From Fischerella thermalis PCC 7521 (GTDB lineage Bacteria; Cyanobacteriota; Cyanobacteriia; Cyanobacteriales; Nostocaceae), in assembly GCF_000317225.1 (NCBI RefSeq), contig NZ_AJLL01000034.1, positions 1 through 55,480 of the forward strand: a stretch of 55,480 nucleotides of DNA, read 5' to 3'. A program made the translations under genes and the position numbers. The notes under the pieces were generated by a model. That model was not told where the DNA came from, made no database searches, and saw nothing but the letters and a program-made list of their open reading frames with translations. Numbering within the stretch: position 1 is the first letter of the stretch; each line of letters begins with the position of its first letter. Shown here in pieces: positions 16,934 to 27,227 of this stretch.

Positions 16934-18901
16934 ATGCGAATTTCTTCTGCTGCAATTTTTACTTTAGCTACTTTAGCCACTGGCAATGTGACTCAGCAAG
17001 CAACAGCTGCGCCTGCCAATAATTCTACTCAAAATCAAAAAACAGCAAATGTAGTAATACCAGTAACTGAAGTTACACCTGCACAGGTAAATACGATCGC
17101 ATCACCGGAAACAGTTGTCGTTTCCCAATTTTCCCAAAACAAAGACACAGCTAAAGAAGTTACTGACAGTAACTTAATTGTGACTGCGACAGATGTACAA
17201 ATTGTTGGTGCAACACCAGAATTGCAGCAGATTGTGAGCAAGATTATCAAAACTCAAGTTGGTGGCGAAACTAGCCAAACTCAATTACAAAAAGATGTGG
17301 CGGCAATTTTAGACACTGGTTTATTTGCTAATGCCAGCGTTAATAGCAGCAGTACCAAAGCAGGATTCAATGTAGTTTATCAAGTGCAACCTGTCGTAGT
17401 GCGATCGCTACAATTTTCTGGTGCAAAAGCCCTTAACTATCAGCAAGCCTTAAAACCATTTCAATCTCAAATCGGGAAGCCAATTAGCCCTGCAAACTTG
17501 CAGCAAGCAGTACAGCAAATCAATCAATGGTACGCTGACAGCGGTTACAAAGTAGCCCGGGTATTATCAATCACACCTAGTCGTGAAGGAATTTTAACTG
17601 TCGATGTCGCAGAAGGATTAGTAGGTGATATTAAGTTTCGTTTTGTCAACGACCAAGGTCAAACAGTAGATGAACAAGGTAAACCAATAGCAGGGCGGAC
17701 GAAAACAGATTTTCTTCGACAACAAATAAAACTTAAGCCTGGTGAACTTTTCCAAGAAAATTTAGTTAAACAAGACTTACAAAATTTATATAAATTAGGA
17801 CTATTTGACAGCGTCAATGTCGCCCTAGAAGGCGATGCAAACAAGCTAGACGTCATTTACCAACTCCAGGAACGGGGCGCACGTTCTGTAAATGTCGGGG
17901 GCAATTATAACGCTGACCAAGGTTTAGTAGGTAGTCTTTCCTTTCAAGACCAAAACGTCGGTGGTGTGAACAACTCTTTTGGCGCTAATCTACAAATAGG
18001 CGCCCGTGACCTCCAGTTTAATACTAAGTTTACTAACCCCTATCGCAGCAATAACCCTGATGCCCTTGGTTACAGTGTAGGTGCTTTCCGTAATCGGGAG
18101 TTGTCAAATACCTTTGATGATGAAATTAAATTAGCCAATGGCGATAAAGTCCGGGAAGGACAATTTGGTGGTAGTTTAACATTCCAGCGACCAATTGAAG
18201 GCTGGGATACCAGCTTAGGATTTAATTACAGCCGTACTAGCATCCGCGATAGCGACGGTAAAATTACCCCTGTAGATGCCCAAGGTAATCCTTTATCTTT
18301 TAGTGGTACAGGCATTGACGACTTGACAACTGTATCTTTTACTGCTGTCAAAGACAATCGCGATAATCCCGCTAACCCAACTCAAGGATCTGTTTTAGGT
18401 TTGAAAACAGAACAATCAATTCCCATTGGTCAGGGTGAAATTTCGATGAATCGCCTGGAGGCGAACTATAGTCAATTTGTGCCAATTAAATTATTTGACT
18501 CTCAACAGCCACAGGTATTTGCTGTGAATTTGCAAGCTGGAACCGTGATTGGTGATTTGCCACCCTATCAAACATTTAACTTGGGCGGGCCAAATTCTGT
18601 ACGTGGTTATGATTCTGGCCAGCTTGGTAGTGGTCGGAGTTACGTATTAGCTTCAGCAGAATACCGCTTTCCTGTGTGGCAAAATTTCGGTGGCGTTGTG
18701 TTTGGTGACTTCGCTTCTGATTTGGGTTCTGGTGACACTGTACTTGGCAACCCGGCGGGAGTGCGTGGTAAACCAGGTATTGGTTTTGGTTATGGGGCAG
18801 GTATACGCTTTAATTCACCCTTAGGCTTAATTCGTGCTGACTACGGTATCAATGACCAAGGTGAAGGTAAATTTCACTTTGGTATCGGTCAGCGTTTTTG
18901 A
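16934..18901 (+). CDS. Omp85/BamA-family outer membrane protein
   Basis: This 655-residue cyanobacterial Omp85 (Toc75-like) protein inserts or transports proteins at the outer membrane. It has an N-terminal signal peptide (to about residue 25, TAA-AP), a low-complexity periplasmic linker, then POTRA-like repeats (VRSLQFSGAKALNYQQALKP; VARVLSITPSREGILTVDVA; GLFDSVNVALEGDANKLDVIYQL). A beta barrel follows from about residue 320, beginning SVNVGGNYN. The barrel has the NLGGPNSVRGYD motif (VRGF/Y loop), and the C-terminal residue is Phe (GQRF), the usual insertion signal. Confidence 0.93.
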   Translation: MRISSAAIFTLATLATGNVTQQATAAPANNSTQNQKTANVVIPVTEVTPAQVNTIASPETVVVSQFSQNKDTAKEVTDSNLIVTATDVQIVGATPELQQIVSKIIKTQVGGETSQTQLQKDVAAILDTGLFANASVNSSSTKAGFNVVYQVQPVVVRSLQFSGAKALNYQQALKPFQSQIGKPISPANLQQAVQQINQWYADSGYKVARVLSITPSREGILTVDVAEGLVGDIKFRFVNDQGQTVDEQGKPIAGRTKTDFLRQQIKLKPGELFQENLVKQDLQNLYKLGLFDSVNVALEGDANKLDVIYQLQERGARSVNVGGNYNADQGLVGSLSFQDQNVGGVNNSFGANLQIGARDLQFNTKFTNPYRSNNPDALGYSVGAFRNRELSNTFDDEIKLANGDKVREGQFGGSLTFQRPIEGWDTSLGFNYSRTSIRDSDGKITPVDAQGNPLSFSGTGIDDLTTVSFTAVKDNRDNPANPTQGSVLGLKTEQSIPIGQGEISMNRLEANYSQFVPIKLFDSQQPQVFAVNLQAGTVIGDLPPYQTFNLGGPNSVRGYDSGQLGSGRSYVLASAEYRFPVWQNFGGVVFGDFASDLGSGDTVLGNPAGVRGKPGIGFGYGAGIRFNSPLGLIRADYGINDQGEGKFHFGIGQRF

Positions 18902-19116
18902 TTTTTAAGGGATTGGGGACAAGGAGGACAAGGGGGGACAAGGGGGAATTGGTTACTATGTTATTCTCCTCACACTGTCCACCACCCCATTGCCCCTAAT
19001 TCCCACCAGGGGCTCCGAGTTCCCCATCTCCAACCCCCGATTCTGATCGAGATTTTCAGTTTCGGATTTTAGATTATTAGGATAATATTTGACGCTAATC
19101 TAAAATCTAAAAATGG
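18902..19116. repeat. GGACAAGG and CTAAAATCTAAA repeats
   Basis: GGACAAGGAGGACAAGGGGGG tracts near 18918-18948 and ATCTAAAATCTAAAAATGG at the kinase start are low-complexity host repeats. No gene was seen. Confidence 0.5.
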
Positions 19117-19155
19117 ATGCCCAGATCTAAATCTCAAATCCCACATCAAAACACT

Positions 19156-20826
19156 ATGCTAGCTGGTACAAAATTGCAGGGTGGAAAGTATACCTTAGAC
19201 CAGGAAATTGGTCGGGGTGGCTTTGGCATTACTTTCAAAGCTACTCATCACTTTTTAAACCATGTAGTAGTGATTAAAACCCTGAATGAAAAGCTAAGAC
19301 AACATCCTGATTTTGCCAAGTTTGAGCGTCAGTTTCAGGATGAGGCCAGGCGCTTGGCTACATGTGTCCACCCCAATATTGTCCGGGTCAGCGACTTTTT
19401 TGTCGAGAATGGGCTGCCATACATGGTGATGGAGTACATTCCAGGTGAAACTTTAGGGGAAGCATACGTTTTACCAGGAATTCCTCTACCAGAGGCGACA
19501 GCAATTCATTATATTCGGCAAATCGGGGCTGCTTTACAAGTAGTGCATCAAAATGGTCTGCTGCACCGAGATGTCAAACCTGATAATATAATTCTCCGCC
19601 AAGGAACTCAGGAAGTAGTACTGATTGATTTTGGTATTGCCCGCGAATTTAATAGTGGGGTGAGGCAGACTCATACAGGTATGGTGTCTGAAGGTTATTC
19701 ACCAATTGAACAATATTTATCGCAAGCACCACGCACACCTGCAACGGATGTTTACGGCTTAGCAGCGACGTTATATTCATTTTTGACAGGGCAAGTACCC
19801 ATGCCCGCATTATTGCGCGATCGCGAACAAATGCCCACACCCCGCGAATTGCAACCCCATTTAAGTGCAGCAGTGAATCAAGCTGTGATGCGCGGTATGG
19901 CAATTGAAGCCAAGTTCCGCCCCCAAACAGTGGCAGAATGGTTGAAGCTACTACCAGGAGAAGGAATAAATCAGATACCAGTGCCCGTGGTTACGCAAAC
20001 AGTGCCAACTATTGATTTATCTGCCCAGTTGCACCAAGAAAACTTACCTAAACAAAAAATAGCCAATCAAAAAATTTTTTTATCACTGTTTGCCAAGCTT
20101 AATTCTGCTAGTAAAAAACTGCGATCGCCAAAGTTACTTTTGGGTAGTGGTGTAGCTGTGATTGCTGCCACAGCAGGTTTCAGTATAACCACCATGTTTA
20201 ACAAGCCACAGCAACCAACTCCTAAACCAGTTTTTCAACAACCTAATCAAACTACTTCAGCCGAAATACAATCCACCGATACACCCTCGCCGACACCCTC
20301 TGAGACTTCCGTCAGCTCTGCGCCCGTCTCTACTACTTCCAGGCGACGCAGCAAGCGTAATCGGCGTTATCCCCAACCAGAAACTTCAAATCGGAACTCC
20401 ACAGAAGAATCAACTAGAAATAATTCTCAAACTGAGGATTTACAACAGGGGCAATCTTCAGAACAAGTATCATCACCCACCACGCCCAGTACTTCTTCTT
20501 CACCATCTCTAGTGGAAAAACTGCGAGAAATACGTAACTCTCGTCAAAATTCTCCTTCTCCATCTCCAGTAAATCAGTTAGTACCACCACCATCTTCAGT
20601 TAAAATCAAGCTTTCTCCACCACCGCCATCAACAAATGATTCTAGTTCAGTTGTTGTGCCAATCTTGCCCAACAGAGGGTCAAAACAGTCAAATCCCCCA
20701 GAGGTAGTAGTTCCAACCCAGGAAGTCAAGCAAAATTTTAACTTTGATAGTCAATCAGGACAAAAGCCACAAAAGGAAGTTAAACAAGAAAATAGTGAGG
20801 AAACGACACAAACTGACGATAATTAG
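19156..20826 (+). CDS. Membrane-anchored Ser/Thr protein kinase
   Basis: The N-terminal kinase domain (about residues 10-270) is complete: glycine loop [10 protein letters not shown], catalytic Lys in [17 protein letters not shown] with catalytic Asp, DFGIARE, and [11 protein letters not shown] in the activation/P+1 segment. A single membrane helix ([15 protein letters not shown], about residue 333 onward) is followed by some 200 residues rich in Ser, Thr, Pro and Gln, a disordered extracytoplasmic or wall-facing tail. The family start [14 protein letters not shown] is at ATG 19156; the upstream ATG 19117 adds 13 residues overlapping CTAAATCTC repeats. Targets are unknown. Confidence 0.9.
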   Translation: MLAGTKLQGGKYTLDQEIGRGGFGITFKATHHFLNHVVVIKTLNEKLRQHPDFAKFERQFQDEARRLATCVHPNIVRVSDFFVENGLPYMVMEYIPGETLGEAYVLPGIPLPEATAIHYIRQIGAALQVVHQNGLLHRDVKPDNIILRQGTQEVVLIDFGIAREFNSGVRQTHTGMVSEGYSPIEQYLSQAPRTPATDVYGLAATLYSFLTGQVPMPALLRDREQMPTPRELQPHLSAAVNQAVMRGMAIEAKFRPQTVAEWLKLLPGEGINQIPVPVVTQTVPTIDLSAQLHQENLPKQKIANQKIFLSLFAKLNSASKKLRSPKLLLGSGVAVIAATAGFSITTMFNKPQQPTPKPVFQQPNQTTSAEIQSTDTPSPTPSETSVSSAPVSTTSRRRSKRNRRYPQPETSNRNSTEESTRNNSQTEDLQQGQSSEQVSSPTTPSTSSSPSLVEKLREIRNSRQNSPSPSPVNQLVPPPSSVKIKLSPPPPSTNDSSSVVVPILPNRGSKQSNPPEVVVPTQEVKQNFNFDSQSGQKPQKEVKQENSEETTQTDDN

Positions 20827-21089
20827 TTCTCGACCATATTAATTTTGACGGGTGAATCGGATGTTCAATTTCTCTTGTTTTGTTTTTACTTCCTGGTCTA
20901 CCCTGCGGGTACTCTACCTTAAGCCTATAAGCGCGTCTAGGTGACCGGAAGCGGAGCTACTGCGTTGGACGGGTTTCCCGGCTTGTAGCACGTGGCGTCC
21001 AAGACTGCGACCCCTTCACCGCTGTTGCGTCTAATGCGTCCATTGTGGTTCGTTACTTTACCCATCAAATTGAGGTTAACTCACCTGAG

Positions 21090-21200
21090 TTGCACCTCGC
21101 CCTGAGTACGTCTTGAACTGATTCAACCCTCATAGCCCAAGTCCGTTAAAACGGACTCAAATGTATATCCAGTAAGCTTTAGCTTACTTGAGCTTTGAGA
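21090..21200 (+). repeat. Structured dispersed repeat, copy A
   Basis: It begins TTGCACCTCGCCCTGAGT, shared almost exactly with copy B, and includes CCCTCATAGCCCAAGTCCGT, the tetraloop hairpin GTCCGT-TAAA-ACGGAC and the perfect hairpin AGTAAGCT-TT-AGCTTACT. The 3' portion (GCCAA hairpin and GGTGCAAGAT end) seen in the other copies is missing or diverged. Confidence 0.75.
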
Positions 21201-21366
21201 CTCGTGATCTGAGTACTTACTAGGGAACAGCGATCGCACTCGCGCAATTCTTAGCCGCCTTGCAGATCATAAAAATTCTTATCCCTTCAGCCTTATCAAC
21301 AACAAAGGACGCTCAAAAAATTTAACCTGTGGCTGTAGAGAAGCTCAAATATAAAATATAGTACTA

Positions 21367-21516
21367 TGTTCAATTGACAGCATCATATTCGTTCCAGAAG
21401 CAGTGGATTTAAAAGCGGGTGAATATAGAGCCTCTGGAAGAACAGCCAAAATAATTTTTGCACAAGCAAAGCAGTTGATCAGCTTGTTTGACCGTGATTT
21501 TGCTGAGTTTGGCTAA
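21367..21516 (+). pseudogene. Short coding-like remnant
   Basis: The frame ending TAA 21514-21516 reads IDSIIFVPEAVDL, GEYRASGRTAKIIF, AQAKQLISLFDRDFAEFG. It has no upstream ATG; GTG 21412 would give about 34 residues. The composition looks protein-like, but I recognise no family. It is probably the 3' end of a lost gene. Confidence 0.2.
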
Positions 21517-21609
21517 GACTCAGTGTAAATTTGCACACAATACTTTGTGGTAGTAAGTTACTTGCTATCACTTTGTTGTTATCCAATTGCAAAGCGCGGA
21601 ATTTGAGAT

Positions 21610-21795
21610 ATGAGCAATAGAAAAGAAAGTGAAAGTAACGGAAAAGCCCATGAAAGGAATATTGGTGAGAAATTTACTCCTTTAGGAGGCGGAGAATATA
21701 TGGAAGAAAGTTCAGGTAATCCGGTGGAGAGGGAAGAAATCGTGAAAGAAGATAAAGACGAAAAGGGTAATGGCTCTGGTAAAAGTAAGTCCTAA
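21610..21795 (+). CDS. Small, charged protein of unknown function
   Basis: The 61-residue product is almost entirely hydrophilic: rich in Glu, Lys, Gly, Ser and Asn, with GGGEYMEESSGNPVEREE in the middle and a KGNGSGKSKS tail. It is likely unstructured in isolation. It lies 76 bases before another unknown gene on the same strand, so the two may form an operon. No family was recognised and it may not be conserved. Confidence 0.45.
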   Translation: MSNRKESESNGKAHERNIGEKFTPLGGGEYMEESSGNPVEREEIVKEDKDEKGNGSGKSKS

Positions 21796-21871
21796 CTAAC
21801 TGAATATTTATCCCCACGCCTAATCTTAGCCCTTGTGGGGGTAATACAAAAAGACTGCTTGAGAGGCAACT

Positions 21872-22261
21872 ATGGAAGAAGAATTCACTCAAAGGTATCA
21901 AATCATCAATTCATCTGAGGAGCTAAAAAAAATACCTACTAGACAATCTTATACTAGACCACTTCATATAGTGACATATTGGAGAAAAGATAATGATTTT
22001 TTAATTGAAAAAACTACATTAACTTTAGGAAAATCTTTGAAGCAATCAGAAATTGAAGCAGCGAAATTGATGCATGATGCTGTTGAAGAACATTTTGGAT
22101 TAACAAGAAAAGAAATTTTTAGCATATTATTAGAGCTTTATGGCGGACAACAGGGTTACTATGTTGTTGATTTAAAAAATCGCCAATACTTCTACTATAA
22201 AAACTACGAAGATATGATAGTAAAGCTGGAAGAATTAGGCTGTAAACCTGTTGATTACTAA
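21872..22261 (+). CDS. Protein of unknown function (129 residues)
   Basis: The sequence is protein-like with balanced helices and strands: QRYQIINSSEELKKIPTRQS, HIVTYWRKDNDFLIEKTTL, then QSEIEAAKLMHDAVEEHFGL and GYYVVDLKNRQYFYYKNYED. There are no membrane segments or signal peptide. AGAGG precedes the ATG by nine bases. It follows the 61-residue gene. I do not recognise the family; the pair could be a small two-gene module, but nothing in the sequence proves a toxin-antitoxin or defence role. Confidence 0.6.
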   Translation: MEEEFTQRYQIINSSEELKKIPTRQSYTRPLHIVTYWRKDNDFLIEKTTLTLGKSLKQSEIEAAKLMHDAVEEHFGLTRKEIFSILLELYGGQQGYYVVDLKNRQYFYYKNYEDMIVKLEELGCKPVDY

Positions 22262-22337
22262 CGTAATGTAATTTTTTCTCTACATGGGCAATGTTTTGGT
22301 AATGAGTAATGAGAAATAAAAAAACTACCAAAAGTTG

Positions 22338-22557
22338 TCACGAATTAACTTGAATCACCAATTTTCCAAAGTGAGCCGCACTTTGCAAGAATTTTTCTGG
22401 CAGGTGAGTTGACCGTAAATCCAGTCTTAAAAGAAAATGCCAGCGACGCGATCGCCTACTTTAACTCGTGTCACACCTTCTGCCAATGCTACGACTTCAC
22501 CCGCACCATCAGGCATGGGAATGAGTCGATTTTAAATTTTGACTGTGGAATAAATCT
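22338..22557 (-). pseudogene. Remnant of a zinc-type/quinone oxidoreductase (MDR family)
   Basis: On the minus strand the MDR N-domain signature DGAGEVVALAEGVTRVKVGD, then RVAGIFF, is readable. It is followed by an in-frame TAA where FFQDW would be expected. In another frame the family C-terminus HLPEKFLQSAAHFGKLVIQV is present, ending TGA at 22338. The Rossmann domain of about 200 residues between them is gone. A nonsense change plus a large internal deletion with frame change explains this; no start was found. Confidence 0.75.
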
Positions 22558-22629
22558 AACATCCAAAATCGAATGACTTGGATAGATGCATCCTGAAGGC
22601 ATGATGATTTCCTATCAAAGCTTGATGTT

Positions 22630-23415
22630 TTACTTTTTGGGAGTACTTGGCTGGCGGCTAGTGCGGAAAGTCACATTCACACCTTCATTGGACTGTTCTA
22701 GAACCAGTAAAGGCGTCGGTTTAGCCTTCTGATCCCAATGCATATAAGCAACTCGACCTTGAATGGTAGGTTGCCAGTTATCCTCCTCATCTGCGGGCCC
22801 GAGATAATTTTCAATACAGTCAATAATCTGGCTAATCGTGGCTGAAGTTGCTTGTGTTGGTAACTTCATCAGGCGAATTTGAATGCGAAATAGCACTCGC
22901 TTAGTAATATTTGGTGGAGTACCAGTCTCATACTCAACATCAAAGATTTCATCGACTTGGCGTCCTGTACTGCTGGCAATTCCCACTACTCCTTGTTGGG
23001 CTTGATTGGGTCTTAGTGCTTGAGAAATTTTATCCTTAACTTTGATTTTAATTTGATTGAGGATTGCAAAATGAAAAACCTCCTCTGACATGCGCATCCG
23101 CAGATAATCTAGGTTAAATTCCCGTGAGTTAATCAAGTCAGGGTTAGTTTCCATTTTGCGAATCGTGTCCAAAGCGAGTTTAAACTTTTTGTCTAGTTCT
23201 TGCGTGCGGAATTTTTCAAACTTAAGCTTTTTCTGTAGCTGATTCATTTGGATTTTGCCATAGACAATTAAAGCAATCACAACTAGGGCTAATCCTCCAC
23301 AAGTAGCTACTAATAATGGTGGTGTTTGTGGATCGCTAGCGGCGGCTTGTTGAGATTGAGATACGTTTTTAGTTTTTGTCCCAGAAGATTGGGCAATAAA
23401 CATAGAAGTTGACAT
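22630..23415 (-). CDS. Conserved cyanobacterial membrane-anchored protein
   Basis: The 261-residue protein has a single membrane segment (VATCGGLALVVIALIVYG, about residues 38-55), a charged coiled-coil stretch (KLKFEKFRTQELDKKFKLAL) and a soluble C-terminal domain. The ATG at 23415 is preferred to TTG 23424. Function is unknown; similar proteins occur across Nostocales. It is divergent from the HAD phosphatase gene, with 160 bases of repeat-containing DNA between them. Confidence 0.65.
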   Translation of the reverse strand: MSTSMFIAQSSGTKTKNVSQSQQAAASDPQTPPLLVATCGGLALVVIALIVYGKIQMNQLQKKLKFEKFRTQELDKKFKLALDTIRKMETNPDLINSREFNLDYLRMRMSEEVFHFAILNQIKIKVKDKISQALRPNQAQQGVVGIASSTGRQVDEIFDVEYETGTPPNITKRVLFRIQIRLMKLPTQATSATISQIIDCIENYLGPADEEDNWQPTIQGRVAYMHWDQKAKPTPLLVLEQSNEGVNVTFRTSRQPSTPKK

Positions 23416-23574
23416 GGTAAGCAAACATTAATGCTGGACTCCTGATGTATAGGATGCCCAAATCCTGGATGTCATTTTGCGGTATTAATGGTATTTTTTA
23501 TTGGAAGTGGTTAGTAGTGGATAATTATTTCTCTACTCCCTCACTTCCCCTACTCCCCATCTCCCCAATCCCCT

Positions 23575-24360
23575 ATGTCCAAACTCCTGACCTTATCTCA
23601 AATTTCATTAGGCGATCGCTTCAGTAATATTCGTCTAGTTGCGACAGATATGGATGGGACTTTGACTGTGGCAGGTAAGTTTACCAGCCAACTTTTGCAA
23701 GCTTTTGAGAATTTAGCAATGACTGGAATCAAAGTGCTGATTGTGACTGGACGTAGTGGCGGTTGGGTAAGTGGACTGGCAGCTTATTTACCAATTGTCG
23801 GGGCTATAGCCGAGAATGGTGGTTTGTTCTATCCAGGCGACAGCGAAAAACCCGTAGTCCTAACACCCATTGCTGATTTAGTTACTCATCGTCAGCAATT
23901 AGCTGTGGCTTTTGCAAAATTACAAACCGAATTTCCCCATCTGCAAGAATCATCAGATAATCGTTTCCGTATTACTGACTGGACGTTTGATGTTGCGGGA
24001 TTAAGTACAGAGGAAATCCGCACCTTAAGCAATCTTTGTCAACAAATGGGTTGGGGATTTACTTACAGCAGTGTGCAGTGTCACATCAAACCTTGGGGAC
24101 AAGATAAAGCAGCTGGGTTATTGCAAGTGTTGCAAAAGTACCTTCCCCAATTTGCACCCCAAGAAATCATGACTGTTGGTGATAGTCCCAATGATGAAAA
24201 TTTATTTGATGACCGTTGTTTTCCTATTTCTGTGGGTGTCGCTAATGTATTGGAGTATGCACAACAGTTGCAGTATCAGCCTGTTTATGTCACCACGGCT
24301 GCGGAAGGCGAAGGATTTTGTGAATTGATACAATATTTGATTTCGCCTTCATCTATATAA
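23575..24360 (+). CDS. HAD-superfamily hydrolase (Cof-like, type IIB)
   Basis: The 261-residue enzyme has motif I DMDGTL (nucleophile and acid/base Asp), motif II VTGRS, a type IIB cap domain, Lys of motif III in HIKPWGQDKAAGL and motif IV GDSPNDENLF. Such enzymes dephosphorylate sugar phosphates or related metabolites; specificity cannot be read from sequence. The family start may be a little downstream of MSKLLTLSQISLGD, as the conserved part begins at IRLVATDMDGTL. It converges on mutS. Confidence 0.9.
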   Translation: MSKLLTLSQISLGDRFSNIRLVATDMDGTLTVAGKFTSQLLQAFENLAMTGIKVLIVTGRSGGWVSGLAAYLPIVGAIAENGGLFYPGDSEKPVVLTPIADLVTHRQQLAVAFAKLQTEFPHLQESSDNRFRITDWTFDVAGLSTEEIRTLSNLCQQMGWGFTYSSVQCHIKPWGQDKAAGLLQVLQKYLPQFAPQEIMTVGDSPNDENLFDDRCFPISVGVANVLEYAQQLQYQPVYVTTAAEGEGFCELIQYLISPSSI

Positions 24361-24414
24361 GGCTTATAAAATGTGCAAGTTAGGAGCGTAGAATAGTTCG
24401 TCAAACTCCTCAAG

Positions 24415-27036
24415 CTAAGGGCGATCGCTTGACTCCAAACTCTGCAATCCAATGGCAATCTTACTGTGCTTCTCAATTTGTCCCATCACTTGTTTTGCTC
24501 GTTGAATTACCACCCCAGGTAAACCCGCCAATCTTCCTGCTTCAATACCGTAAGACTTATCCGCACCCCCAGGCTGCACCTGATGCAAAAAGATAATTTG
24601 GTCTGGTAACTCCTTCACCGTCACCTGATAATTAGCCACATTCGGTAACAGTGACGCCAACTCATTCAACTCATGATAATGGGTCGCAAAAATCGTCCGC
24701 GCCCCAATCTCCGCCGCTAAATATTCCGCCACCGCCCAAGCGATCGCCAGCCCGTCAAAAGTTGCCGTCCCCCGCCCAATCTCATCCAACAACACCAGCG
24801 ATCGCGACGTAGCATGATTGAGAATATTCGCCGTCTCATTCATCTCCACCATAAACGTAGATTGGCCCGTCGCCAAATCATCCACCGCACCCACACGGGT
24901 AAAAATGCGATCGCACACACTCAACTTCGCATACCTAGCAGGCACAAAACTACCAATTTGCGCCATCAACTGAATTAACCCCACCTGTCTCAAATAACAA
25001 CTCTTACCACTCGCATTCGGACCCGTAAGGATAATCAAATCCGGAGAAACCCTCTCCTCCTCTTCTTCCTTGGCGTCCTTGGCGTCATGGCGGTTCATTC
25101 CTCCTAATTGCGTAGAATTCGGCACAAAAAACCCCATTGGTAAAGACTGTTCCACCACTGGATGACGCCCATCCACAACATAAATCTCTCGTCCCTCCAC
25201 CATTTCGGGGCGACAGTAACCTTGATAAACAGCCAACTCCGCCAAACCACATAACACATCCACCGCCGCCACAGCCCGCGAAAGATTGCGAATCACCTCC
25301 GCCTGCGCCGCTACCTCCTCCCGTAACGCCACGAAAATTTCATACTCCATCTGGTTCAAATCATCCCGCGCCGTTAGAATCCGGGCTTCCCGTTCCTTCA
25401 ACTCTGGAGTAATGTAACGTTCTTCATTCGTCAAAGTTTGCTTGCGTATATAATTTGACGGTACTTGGTCAACTTTAGCCCGGGAAATACTGATGTAATA
25501 ACCAAAAGTTTTATTAAATCCCACCTTCAGCGTTTGAATACCCGTCCTCGCCCGTTCCTCAACCTCCAAATTTGCAATCCATTTTTGGTCTTCTTCCACT
25601 AAAGCCCGTCTTGCATCTAACTGGGGATTAACTCCCTGACGAATCAATCCACCTTCTTTAATATGTATTGGTGGTGACTCCACAATATAACTACGAATTT
25701 TTTGTCCTAACTCCTCCAAGCCAGGAGGTACCTTCTGTAAGGCTTTGAGGAAAGGAGAAGCAGTATCCATCACTAGTAGCGCTAATTCCGGCAACTTGGA
25801 TACAGAGTCTGCCAAAGCCACCAAATCTTTGGCATTGGCTCTACCAGAACCAGCCCTTCCTGTCAACCGTTCCAAGTCATAAATTTGCCGTAACAACTGC
25901 CGCAAATCTTGACGCAGAGGTGTATTTTCTACCAATTCTTGAATTGTATCTTGCCGCGCCCGGATACCTTTGATATCAAGTAGCGGTTGTAATAACCAGC
26001 GTCTTAAAGCCCGACTACCCATCGCCGTAGAAGTTCTATCCAAAGCCCACAGTAAGGAGCCGTGAAAACTACCATCGCGGACAGTTTGCGTAATTTCCAG
26101 GTTACGGCGAGTTTGATGATCTACAATCATGTAGTCAGTGATTGTATAGGTGCGAAGCAGTTGTAGTGGGATAGAATTTTCTTTTTGTGTATCTTCCAAA
26201 TATTCTAAAAGACCACCAGCCGCCCGGACTGCTAGGGGGAGGTGTTCGCAACCCAAACCTTCGAGCGATCGCACTTTAAATTTCTGCAATAATCTAGATC
26301 TCGCTTCCCCGGCTGAAAAAGGTAGTTGCGATCGCAGTGCATAACAAAACGCTGGTGGTAAACATTCCGGTAAATGGTCAGACTTTTCTCCTGGACGCAG
26401 TAAACTTCCCAAATCAGGTGCATTCGTAGGAACTAATACTTCCGCAGGCTGCAACCGCATTAATTCTTGCGTCAAATGTTCACTGCTGCTACCTTGGGTA
26501 GTGAGGAATTCCCCAGTAGAAATATCTGCATAAGCCAAACCCCAATGCTCCCCAGCAATTACCACAGCCGCCAGATAATTATTGCGACTGGCTTTCAACA
26601 TTCCTTCTTCTAGGAGAGTACCGGGAGTGAGAATCCGCGTCACTTCTCGCCGTACCAATCTACCAACAGCTTCCGCAGCATCTTCAACTTGATCGCAAAT
26701 TACCACCGCATACCCTTTTTCTACCAACACAGTAGCGTGACGTTCCCAAGCGTGATGTGGGACACCACTCATTGATACCCTTCCCACTTCTCCTACTGGC
26801 TTACTCGTGAGGTAGAGTTCTAATTCCTGCGCCAGAATTACAGCATCTTCAAAGTAACATTCAAAAAAGTCTCCCACCCGATACAGCAACACCGCATGGG
26901 GATACTTCTCCTTCGTTTCCACATAATGCTGAAACATTTGAGTCAGCTTACTGCGATCCACCAGTCGATGGTCAGTAATAAATGTGTTCGCATTGTTGCT
27001 AGCGTTTGGCTGGGATGCAGAGTAAGAAGCGGTCAT
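24415..27036 (-). CDS. mutS: DNA mismatch repair ATPase MutS with an in-frame repeat insertion
   Basis: MutS recognises mismatches and recruits MutL. The 873-residue protein has the N-terminal mismatch-binding motif ([14 protein letters not shown], with Phe-x-Glu in the FFE triplet), core and clamp domains, and the ATPase: Walker [27 protein letters not shown] (signature), [14 protein letters not shown] (Walker B) and FATHYHEL. Between STQLGG and [12 protein letters not shown] lies an extra block [18 protein letters not shown] (about residues 645-663, DNA 25047-25100). It is encoded by the dispersed GACGCCAAG repeat, sits just before the ATPase and keeps frame. Confidence 0.95.
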   Translation of the reverse strand: MTASYSASQPNASNNANTFITDHRLVDRSKLTQMFQHYVETKEKYPHAVLLYRVGDFFECYFEDAVILAQELELYLTSKPVGEVGRVSMSGVPHHAWERHATVLVEKGYAVVICDQVEDAAEAVGRLVRREVTRILTPGTLLEEGMLKASRNNYLAAVVIAGEHWGLAYADISTGEFLTTQGSSSEHLTQELMRLQPAEVLVPTNAPDLGSLLRPGEKSDHLPECLPPAFCYALRSQLPFSAGEARSRLLQKFKVRSLEGLGCEHLPLAVRAAGGLLEYLEDTQKENSIPLQLLRTYTITDYMIVDHQTRRNLEITQTVRDGSFHGSLLWALDRTSTAMGSRALRRWLLQPLLDIKGIRARQDTIQELVENTPLRQDLRQLLRQIYDLERLTGRAGSGRANAKDLVALADSVSKLPELALLVMDTASPFLKALQKVPPGLEELGQKIRSYIVESPPIHIKEGGLIRQGVNPQLDARRALVEEDQKWIANLEVEERARTGIQTLKVGFNKTFGYYISISRAKVDQVPSNYIRKQTLTNEERYITPELKEREARILTARDDLNQMEYEIFVALREEVAAQAEVIRNLSRAVAAVDVLCGLAELAVYQGYCRPEMVEGREIYVVDGRHPVVEQSLPMGFFVPNSTQLGGMNRHDAKDAKEEEEERVSPDLIILTGPNASGKSCYLRQVGLIQLMAQIGSFVPARYAKLSVCDRIFTRVGAVDDLATGQSTFMVEMNETANILNHATSRSLVLLDEIGRGTATFDGLAIAWAVAEYLAAEIGARTIFATHYHELNELASLLPNVANYQVTVKELPDQIIFLHQVQPGGADKSYGIEAGRLAGLPGVVIQRAKQVMGQIEKHSKIAIGLQSLESSDRP

Positions 27037-27227
27037 GGACGTTTAGGGATACACATTTTTGACATGCCAATAACCGATGATAGCGCGTCATCAGCGCTAC
27101 CAAGAAATTGCTCAAGGTTTATTTATTTTTTCTTCATCAAGGGATTGGGGATTAGGGACAAGTTTTGTAGGATGCGTTATTTATGGACGGAACGTCCTAA
27201 CGCACCGAAAACCACTCCTTTTGATGC
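27037..27227. repeat. Hairpin repeat between mutS and the kinase remnant
   Basis: TGCGTTA (27173-27179) pairs with TAACGCA (27198-27204), with an inner GGACG-GAA-CGTCC stem. This GGATGCGTTA...TAACGCACC pattern is a common cyanobacterial intergenic repeat. No gene was seen. Confidence 0.6.

Larger units (their letters stand above)
20827..21609. other. Repeat-rich gap after the kinase
   Basis: This gap of about 780 bases contains several GC-rich repeat blocks (about 20900-21040, including GACGGGTTTCCCGGC), structured repeat copy A (about 21090-21200), and a 49-codon open stretch (21367-21516) ending in LISLFDRDFAEFG. No intact gene was seen. GC content of the 20900-21040 block is visibly higher than the surroundings. 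Confidence 0.55.
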
